The notes under the pieces were generated by a model. It did no database searches, was not told the origin of the DNA, and worked only from the letters and a program-made list of their open reading frames with translations. Shown here in pieces: positions 32,086 through 37,455 of a stretch of 37,455 nucleotides of DNA (position 1 is the first letter of the stretch; each line of letters starts with the position of its first letter). Made by a program: the position numbers and the translations under genes. The stretch covers positions 1 through 37,455 of the forward strand of contig CALLMA010000064.1 of assembly GCA_938008015.1 (NCBI GenBank). Reading direction: 5' to 3'. Source of the DNA: an uncultured Celeribacter sp. (lineage in GTDB: Bacteria > Pseudomonadota > Alphaproteobacteria > Rhodobacterales > Rhodobacteraceae).

Positions 32086-33360
32086 ATGAAAAGCTTCGAA
32101 GAGCTGAATTTAACAGCAGAGCTCGCGACAGCCTTGGCGAATGGTGGATTTAGTGTCCCAACGCCTATCCAAGCCCAAGCAATACCTTTGGCACTTAGCG
32201 GCCATGATATCATGGGTTTGGCTCAAACAGGTACGGGGAAAACTCTTGCCTTTGGCTTGCCAATGCTCAATGCGATTATGCAAAGCCCGAGCCGCCCAGA
32301 ATCGAAAACAACAAAAGCTTTGATACTTGCGCCAACACGCGAGTTGGTCAATCAAATTGCTCAGACGTTCAAAACATTGACACGTCAATCTAAAATTCGC
32401 GTAACTACAGTGGTTGGTGGCGCGTCCATAGGCAAGCAACAACAAGAGCTTGCTAAAGGCACTGATGTTCTTGTTGCAACACCTGGCCGTTTGATCGACT
32501 TGTTAGAAAGAGGCGCCATTGGGCTGCGCAAAACGCAGCATTTGGTTTTAGACGAAGCGGATCAGATGCTCGACATCGGATTTATTCATGCGCTCCGTAA
32601 AATAGTTTCGTATCTAGGCGATAATCGCCAAACGCAGCTCTTTTCAGCCACGATGTCTAAACAAATGGAGCAGCTGAGCCGTACGTATCTGACTGATCCG
32701 CAACGCGTTCAGGTTAATCCTCCAAATCTTGCAGCAGAGAAAATCGCGCAAAGTGTTCAATTTGTAGAGAAGCCCAAGAAGTCTATGGCGCTTCGCGATA
32801 CCCTTGCGAAGCATCCCAACGTCGCAACATTGGTTTTCGCACGCACAAAACATGGCGCAGAAAAGCTAAAAAATGGTCTCGTAGCAGACGGTTATGCAGC
32901 AACATCTGTGCATGGTAATAAATCACAAGGTCAGCGTGACCGCGCGATCAAACAATTCCGCTCAGGCGATATGCAAATCTTGGTTGCAACTGATGTTGCA
33001 GCACGTGGGATCGATATTCCTACGGTTGGCTTAGTCGTTAACTATGAGCTACCAAATGTGCCAGAAAACTATGTGCACCGCATTGGGCGTACTGCTCGAG
33101 CAGGGCGTTCTGGTGTTGCTGTTAGCTTTTGTGCAACGGATGAAGGTAAACTCCTCAGAGATGTTGAAAAACTCATTAAATCGAGTATTCAGGTTGTAGG
33201 AGATGTTCCAGAGCAATTGAAAGTTCTGGGTCAAGATGGTCCAAAGGCCAAGCGGAACAAAAATCGTAGCCATAAGCCAAAGGCGCATAGCCCTGGCAAT
33301 GCTTCGAACTCGAACAAGAATCGCAGGCACAAGCCGCGATCACAGAAAACCGCAGCATAA
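32086..33360 (+). CDS. rhlE: DEAD-box ATP-dependent RNA helicase (RhlE-like)
   Basis: The protein has 424 aa. It shows the Q motif (SVPTPIQAQAIP), motif I AQTGTGKT (46-53), Ia PTRELVNQIA, Ib TPGRLIDLLE, II DEAD at 156, III SATMSKQ, IV LVFARTK, V ATDVAARGID and VI HRIGRTARAGRSG. A Lys/Arg/Asn-rich tail after about residue 380 is typical of RhlE and probably binds RNA. It unwinds structured RNA, for example in ribosome assembly or at low temperature. A cold-shock protein gene follows 58 bp later on the same strand. The ribosome site before the ATG is weak. The start is fixed by the conserved MKSFEELNL beginning. Confidence 0.93.
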   Translation: MKSFEELNLTAELATALANGGFSVPTPIQAQAIPLALSGHDIMGLAQTGTGKTLAFGLPMLNAIMQSPSRPESKTTKALILAPTRELVNQIAQTFKTLTRQSKIRVTTVVGGASIGKQQQELAKGTDVLVATPGRLIDLLERGAIGLRKTQHLVLDEADQMLDIGFIHALRKIVSYLGDNRQTQLFSATMSKQMEQLSRTYLTDPQRVQVNPPNLAAEKIAQSVQFVEKPKKSMALRDTLAKHPNVATLVFARTKHGAEKLKNGLVADGYAATSVHGNKSQGQRDRAIKQFRSGDMQILVATDVAARGIDIPTVGLVVNYELPNVPENYVHRIGRTARAGRSGVAVSFCATDEGKLLRDVEKLIKSSIQVVGDVPEQLKVLGQDGPKAKRNKNRSHKPKAHSPGNASNSNKNRRHKPRSQKTAA

Positions 33361-33418
33361 CGCTGTGTAACCAAACGTCGTCAATCTGACGATCGTGATG
33401 AACGAAAGGAAACTCATC

Positions 33419-33628
33419 ATGCCTCAAGGTACAGTAAAATGGTTTAACGCAACTAAAGGTTTCGGCTTTATCGAGCCAGCAGACGGAGGCAAAGATGTGT
33501 TCGTACACATTAGCGCAGTCGAGCGTTCAGGTCTTAACGGTTTGAAAGACGGCGAAAAAGTGTCTTTTGAAATCGAAACAGACAAAATGCGCGGCAAGAC
33601 ATCTGCAGTAAACTTGACTGTAGCATAA
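33419..33628 (+). CDS. Cold-shock domain protein (Csp)
   Basis: The protein has 69 aa, a complete single cold-shock domain: [20 protein letters not shown] with RNP1 (KGFGFIEP), then RNP2 (DVFVHISA), and the end [10 protein letters not shown]. It is a single-stranded RNA/DNA-binding chaperone. ATG at 33419 is chosen because GAAAGGAAA lies upstream and family members start MPxGTVKWFN. An in-frame start at 33395 would add eight residues and overlap that ribosome site. It is codirectional with the RNA helicase and ends in a strong terminator. Confidence 0.95.
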   Translation: MPQGTVKWFNATKGFGFIEPADGGKDVFVHISAVERSGLNGLKDGEKVSFEIETDKMRGKTSAVNLTVA

Positions 33629-33640
33629 TTGCGTGAATTC

Positions 33641-33665
33641 TGCAGGGGCTATCATGGCCCCTGCA
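33641..33665 (+). terminator. Terminator after the cold-shock gene
   Basis: TGCAGGGGC (33641-33649) pairs perfectly with GCCCCTGCA (33657-33665) around a 7-base loop. The following ATCTT is only modestly T-rich. Confidence 0.8.
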
Positions 33666-33668
33666 ATC

Positions 33669-33686
33669 TTACGAGCTTGCTCGTAA
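33669..33686. repeat. Palindrome TTACGAGC-TT-GCTCGTAA
   Basis: This is a perfect 8+8 inverted repeat with a 2-base centre, immediately after the cold-shock terminator. The loop is too small for a good hairpin, so a protein-binding site or a recombination scar is possible. Confidence 0.6.
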
Positions 33687-34130
33687 ACTCCCACCTGCAG
33701 CAGAGTTTTTGCACAAGTAGTGTAAATGTGCCGGGTGACAGACAGACAAATCAACCTATTTGAACAGCTGTCTCAATTTTTCAAACTTGCTTTAATATTT
33801 ATCATCAAGTCACGCGTTTTGCACGTTGTGCTGTGCGATTTTCCGCGCGTCATTCTTCCAAGAGACGGTCAGATTGGGGCGATGGTGTGAGCCACCTGCA
33901 CAATTTGTTTGCAAAAAAAATTAAAAAGATCCTTAATGTATTAAGGAAGGGAACGTGATGTCGCTTTTTGATCGATTTTGATCGCTAGGTGTTTAGGGTT
34001 TTAAATATCCAGATCGCGTAGGTTGAAATCTTTTAGAGTATTATGGTCCACCTGATTTTTAGCATCATGATATTTATTTAGTTTATAAAAATTGCGTCTC
34101 TATTGAATTATTACTGAGGGAGAAAAATTA
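33687..34130. other. Intergenic region upstream of the TRAP operon
   Basis: No gene is supported in this 444-bp region. It becomes very AT-rich towards the TRAP genes. It holds a perfect palindrome at 33930-33947, a tandem TTTTGATCG pair at 33966-33984 and A-rich stretches, which are probably the promoter and operator of the TRAP operon. Confidence 0.45.
33930..33947. promoter_or_regulatory. Palindrome TCCTTAATGTATTAAGGA, candidate operator for the TRAP operon
   Basis: TCCTTAAT-GT-ATTAAGGA is a perfect 8+8 inverted repeat with a 2-base centre, 183 bp before the TRAP binding-protein start. It is followed by TTTTGATCG at 33966-33974 and 33976-33984, a 10-bp period. No local regulator gene lies beside it. 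Confidence 0.48.
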
Positions 34131-35114
34131 ATGTTTAAAAATATTACTGTGGGTGTGCTTGCATCATTTATGGGAGTTCAGGCTGGACTTGCGGATGACA
34201 TTCAAATCAACATGAGCTTGATTTTCCAAGAATCTGAATTGCTGACACAAGAATTAATCAAGGTAACCGAAAATATTCGTGAGCGCACGGATGGATCTGT
34301 GGATATTCAGGTGTTCCCCGGTGGTCAATTGCCAACCTACAAGGACAATCTTGAGCAAGTCGTCAATGGCGCGAACTGGATTGCGGTCGAAGACTTAACA
34401 TATGTAGGCGATTATGTTCCAAATTTTGGCGCGCTTGCTGGCCCGATGCTATATGATAGCTATGATGAATATCTAGCAATGATGGATACAGATCTTGTTG
34501 CAGATTTGACGGCCCAAGCAGAAGAAAAAGGCATTAAAATTCTTAATGCGGATTACATGTTTGGTTTTCGCCATATGATCACCAATAAAGCGATTGAAAC
34601 ACCAGAAGATATGGCAGGCATGAAAATTCGTGTTCCGGGAAGCCAGATTTTCATCAGTACGCTTGCAGCAATGGGCGCATCCCCGCAATCGCTTCCTTTC
34701 ACTGAAACTTACTCAGGTGTGCAGCAAAAGGTTGTTGATGGTCTCGAAGGCTCAATCTTGACGATGTATTCAACAAAAATCTACGAAGTGGCCAACGTCA
34801 TGTCACTTACCAAGCATTTCCTTGGCACCGTTGGAATTTATATTTCTCCAAGCGTATGGGATAAATTGACACCTGAACAGCAAGCGATTGTTGATGAGGA
34901 ATTTGCCGCAGGCGCAGTTTCCAACACAAAAAACCTCGTGAAACTTGATGAGGAATATCGTGGTCTGCTTGAGGCAGAAGGGGTGAGCTTTGTTGAGGCG
35001 GATACGGCTGCATTCAGTGAGCTAACGGCCAGCGTATATTCTGAGTTCCCTGCATGGAGCGATGATATTCGCGCGACCATTGGCGCAGAGCTTGATAAAA
35101 TCCGCGGTAACTAA
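34131..35114 (+). CDS. TRAP transporter substrate-binding protein (DctP family)
   Basis: The protein has 327 aa with a signal peptide (NITVGVLASFMGVQAGLA). The mature part has DctP features: VFPGGQLPTYKDNLEQVVNG, the carboxylate-clamping Arg region in MAGMKIRVPGSQIFISTLAA, then MGASPQSLPFTETYSGVQQK and VVDGLEGS. It captures organic anions in the periplasm for the Q/M membrane pair. GAGGGAG precedes the ATG. The Arg suggests a carboxylate ligand; which one cannot be told. It is the first of a three-gene operon. Confidence 0.92.
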   Translation: MFKNITVGVLASFMGVQAGLADDIQINMSLIFQESELLTQELIKVTENIRERTDGSVDIQVFPGGQLPTYKDNLEQVVNGANWIAVEDLTYVGDYVPNFGALAGPMLYDSYDEYLAMMDTDLVADLTAQAEEKGIKILNADYMFGFRHMITNKAIETPEDMAGMKIRVPGSQIFISTLAAMGASPQSLPFTETYSGVQQKVVDGLEGSILTMYSTKIYEVANVMSLTKHFLGTVGIYISPSVWDKLTPEQQAIVDEEFAAGAVSNTKNLVKLDEEYRGLLEAEGVSFVEADTAAFSELTASVYSEFPAWSDDIRATIGAELDKIRGN

Positions 35115-35177
35115 ACGCGATATAGGCGCCGTCTGACTTTTGAGTTGGGCGGCGTGCAGCGAAAGGGATTTAGAGTT

Positions 35178-35642
35178 TTGTTCACTATCGTTAAAAATAT
35201 CGAAGAAATTCTGGCATCGATTGCCATTAGCATCACCGTCGTTTTGGTCATTGTGAATGTCTTTTTGCGCTATGGATTTGGCTTCACTTTGCCTTGGGGG
35301 CAAGAGCTTTCCGTCATTTGTTTCATTTGGGCTGTCTATTTGGGCATTAGTTCATGTTATAAAAACAATTTGCACATGGGTGTGGATGCCATTTTATCTG
35401 TTCTGCCCCAAAGGGCCCTTGCGCCATTTAGGCTTTTAGTGTTGTTTTTTCTATTAAGTTTGAATGGCTTGTTGGCTTTTTTGAGTTATCAATACACAAT
35501 GTTGTCGAATAAAACGACGCCGGTGATAGGCCTGTCCTATTTCACGATCAATATTGTTTTAATTTTATGCTTTGGCCTTATGACCCTTCATACAATGCGG
35601 TTCATTCTCAATGAGCTAAAACAATTCAAACAAAATACATAA
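35178..35642 (+). CDS. TRAP transporter small membrane subunit (DctQ family)
   Basis: The protein has 154 aa with four hydrophobic segments. The first is IEEILASIAISITVVLVIVN; then come VFLRYGFGFTLPWGQELSVI, and a middle with NNLHMGVDAI and FRLLVLFFLLSLNGLLAF. The pattern NVFLRYGFG...PWGQEL is the DctQ hallmark. No ATG start is available. TTG at 35178 fits AAAGGGA (35162-35168) with 9-bp spacing, while a longer TTG start at 35145 would include that site. It lies between the P and M genes and ends 13 bp before dctM. Confidence 0.86.
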   Translation: MFTIVKNIEEILASIAISITVVLVIVNVFLRYGFGFTLPWGQELSVICFIWAVYLGISSCYKNNLHMGVDAILSVLPQRALAPFRLLVLFFLLSLNGLLAFLSYQYTMLSNKTTPVIGLSYFTINIVLILCFGLMTLHTMRFILNELKQFKQNT

Positions 35643-35655
35643 GAGGCGCGCAAAC

Positions 35656-36942
35656 ATGGTAGACTATATCCCAATAATCTTATTGTTCGTCTTGTTTTTG
35701 ATGAATGTGCCGATCGCTTTCTCTCTTATCGCTTCTGCTTTGGCTTATTTTCTATTCATCAATAATTCTTTGCCAATTGCTTTGGTGATGCAGCGTTTTA
35801 TTACATCTGCAGAATCCTTCCCCTTGCTCGCCATCCCCTTCTTTATCATGGTCGGATCCGTGATGAATTTTTCGGGGATCAGCCGAAGTCTGCTGGGATT
35901 TGCCGACTCTTTGATTGGCCATAAAACGGGCGGACTTGCCCAAGTAAATGTTATCCTCAGTACGATGATGGGCGGTATTTCTGGATCGGCCAACGCGGAT
36001 GCGGCCATGCAGTCAAAAATATTGGCGCCTGAAATGACCAAACGCGGCTATGATTTGCCCTTTACGGCAGCTGTCACTGCAGCTTCGTCTTGCATTAGCC
36101 CCGTCATCCCGCCGGGTATTAATTTGATCATCTTTGCTTTGCTTGCGAATGTCTCCGTTCATCAGATGTTTATTGCAGGTTATGTGCCGGCGTTTTTGAT
36201 GGCTTTGGCATTGATGGCCACAATCGCGGTGATTTCTAAGCGGCGGGGGTATAAACCATCGCGCTCACAAGCCGCTTCTGCGCAAGAGCGGTTGAACTAC
36301 TTTGGCAAAGCCATCCCAGCCCTTTTGATTCCATTTGGTGTGATCTTAGGTATGCGATTTGGCTTGTTTACCCCAACAGAGGCGGGGGCGGTTGCGGTGC
36401 TCCTTTGTTCAATAATCGGATTTTTTATCTATAAAGAGCTAAAGATAAAACATTTTGCGCCGATTTTAAAAGAGACTGTTCAAGGGACAAGTACGGTGAT
36501 GTTTATCATCATTGGCGCATTGTTATTTGGGTATTATATGACGCTAGAGCGCATCCCACATAGCATCGCTTCGGCTTTAATTGATTTGACTGATAGTAAA
36601 TTCATGCTGTTGCTCTTGATCAATATTTTACTTTTAACCATTGGTATGTTCATCGAAGGCGGTGCCGCGATGATCATATTGACGCCGCTTTTATTACCTG
36701 CGGTGCTCAACTTGGGGGTTAATCCAGTACATTTTGGCGTGATTGTTATTGTGAACATTATGATCGGCGGGGTGACCCCTCCTTTTGGATCCATGATGTT
36801 TACGGTGTGCTCGATCTTAAAAGTCAAAATCCTTGATTTCGTGCGCGCGGTTATCCCACTGCTGCTCGCGCTATTAGGCGTTCTTTTATTACTCACTTAC
36901 TCGGAAAGTTTGGTCATGTTCTTACCAAACGCTCTCAAATAA
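35656..36942 (+). CDS. TRAP transporter large permease (DctM family)
   Basis: The protein has 428 aa with about 12 hydrophobic segments. DctM features are LLAIPFFIMVGSVMNFSGIS, GGISGSANADAAMQSKILAP, PVIPPGINLIIFALL, FTPTEAGAVAVL and the late GGVTPPFGSMMFTVCSI. It forms the Na+-driven channel with the Q subunit. GAGG precedes the ATG. It is the last gene of the operon and is followed by a long hairpin. Confidence 0.93.
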   Translation: MVDYIPIILLFVLFLMNVPIAFSLIASALAYFLFINNSLPIALVMQRFITSAESFPLLAIPFFIMVGSVMNFSGISRSLLGFADSLIGHKTGGLAQVNVILSTMMGGISGSANADAAMQSKILAPEMTKRGYDLPFTAAVTAASSCISPVIPPGINLIIFALLANVSVHQMFIAGYVPAFLMALALMATIAVISKRRGYKPSRSQAASAQERLNYFGKAIPALLIPFGVILGMRFGLFTPTEAGAVAVLLCSIIGFFIYKELKIKHFAPILKETVQGTSTVMFIIIGALLFGYYMTLERIPHSIASALIDLTDSKFMLLLLINILLLTIGMFIEGGAAMIILTPLLLPAVLNLGVNPVHFGVIVIVNIMIGGVTPPFGSMMFTVCSILKVKILDFVRAVIPLLLALLGVLLLLTYSESLVMFLPNALK

Positions 36943-36948
36943 AAGCAA

Positions 36949-36976
36949 GTGTCTCGCAGGTTCTGCTGCGAGACAC
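36949..36976. terminator. Perfect 11-bp hairpin after the TRAP operon
   Basis: GTGTCTCGCAG (36949-36959) pairs with CTGCGAGACAC (36966-36976) around a 6-base loop. The A-rich flank lies on the gene side and no T-run follows, so it may work better as a barrier or 3' stabiliser, or as a terminator for the opposite strand. Confidence 0.7.
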
Positions 36977-37240
36977 CCCTGTGCGATGTATAAGCTAGCC
37001 AAGCCAATTGGTTTTCGAAAGAAAGGCAATTTAATATAAAGCATAGATCAGAACTATTGTGGCATAAGGCCATGTAAGATTGGAAACCCAAACGCTCCGC
37101 AATAATCAAAATTATTTTTGACCGGATCACTATAATGCGTCAATGATGCACATGGTTTTTACCTAGGCTCAGGACCCATTAATTTTCTTGTAGCTTGGGC
37201 TATGCTGTGATTCACGTTTCCTAATTTATAGGGAGCATTG
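36977..37240. other. Intergenic region leading into the IS5-family element
   Basis: No gene is supported. The left end of the IS5-family element must lie here, probably within the last 60-90 bases before 37241, but I could not fix its terminal repeat because the right end is outside the window. Confidence 0.4.
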
Positions 37241-37455
37241 ATGAGTAATCTTTACTGGCTAAGCGAAGCGCAGATGGATCGGCTTCGGTCTTATTTTCCG
37301 AAGATTCGTGGGCGAGCACGAGTTGACGATCGTCGAGTTTTGAGTGGTATAATATTTATAAATCGTAATGGGTTAAGGTGATGCTCCTGCAGAATACGGG
37401 CCTGCGAAGACGCTGTACAACCGATGGAAACTTTGGAGCGATCTTGGCGTGTTTG
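37241..37455 (+). pseudogene. IS5-family transposase, N-terminal part, frameshifted, cut by window end
   Basis: ATG at 37241 has GGGAGC upstream. The frame reads YWLSEAQMDRLRSYFPKIRG, ARVDDRRVLSGIIFINRNGL and R, then stops at TGA (37379-37381). The family continuation DAPAEYGPAKTLYNRWKLW, then SDLGVF, follows one base on, from 37380 to the window edge. The expected text between them is NGLRW-x-DAP, so two or five bases have been lost. The break comes after about 46 codons, too early for the usual programmed frameshift between the IS427-type orfA and orfB, so a disabling mutation is more likely. Confidence 0.8.

Noticed and set aside
1-37455. CRISPR array, tRNA, rRNA or prophage genes
   Set aside because: No regularly spaced repeats, tRNA-like cloverleaf segments, rRNA-like sequence or phage structural or integrase genes were recognised; short repeats found are isolated pairs.

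Overview
The window looks like a chromosomal accessory stretch from a marine alphaproteobacterium of the Roseobacter/Rhodobacteraceae kind. The basis is gene content, not a search: two Hint-domain (hedgehog/intein-like) proteins typical of Rhodobacteraceae, a TRAP transporter, several solute importers, a DddD-type DMSP cluster and many small catabolic operons each with its own regulator. Base composition appears fairly AT-rich for that family. No rRNA, tRNA or CRISPR array was seen.

Layout. (1) 41-918 is a complete IS6-family element whose transposase is frameshifted. (2) 987-8065 is a LysR regulator divergent from a GMC oxidoreductase, a double CaiB-domain CoA-transferase and a BCCT transporter. 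This set matches DMSP catabolism of the DddD type: DddT imports DMSP, DddD makes DMS and 3-hydroxypropionate(-CoA), and DddA oxidises 3-hydroxypropionate. (3) 8178-19205 is a divergent catabolic regulon around a GntR repressor. The minus arm holds a metallo-beta-lactamase-fold hydrolase, a HAD hydrolase, a class II aldolase and an FGGY kinase, all overlapping or nearly so. The plus arm holds a CUT1 sugar ABC importer, a Tm-1-like/UPF0261 protein and a second class II aldolase. Both arms carry the same TTTTGTATACAAAA-type operator over their promoters. The substrate is unknown, and this is the best candidate for an undescribed pathway.

(4) 19771-21609 is Hint protein 1. (5) 21754-23031 is a TetR regulator divergent from a DUF2306 membrane protein, with two near-identical palindromic operators between them. 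(6) 23168-25861 is a histidine kinase/response regulator pair followed by a secreted GlcG/HbpS-like protein, with a CGTAG/CTACG dyad in front of it. (7) 25931-27463 is a decayed IS6 left end followed by Hint protein 2, which starts at TTG. (8) 27919-29499 is an orphan peptide-type ABC binding protein. (9) 29563-31042 is an FtrA-like AraC regulator divergent from an NTF2-fold protein, with a long dyad between them. (10) About 31270-31742 is a polar-amino-acid-type binding protein pseudogene, broken by a 10-bp tandem duplication. (11) 32086-33628 is a DEAD-box RNA helicase followed by a cold-shock protein. (12) 34131-36942 is a TRAP transporter (P, Q, M). (13) 37241-37455 is the start of a frameshifted IS5-family transposase that runs off the window.

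Overall the window reads as a series of small import-and-degrade modules, each with a local regulator whose palindromic operators are visible, interspersed with decaying insertion sequences. All functional assignments come from motif reading of translations and from gene context. No database search was run.
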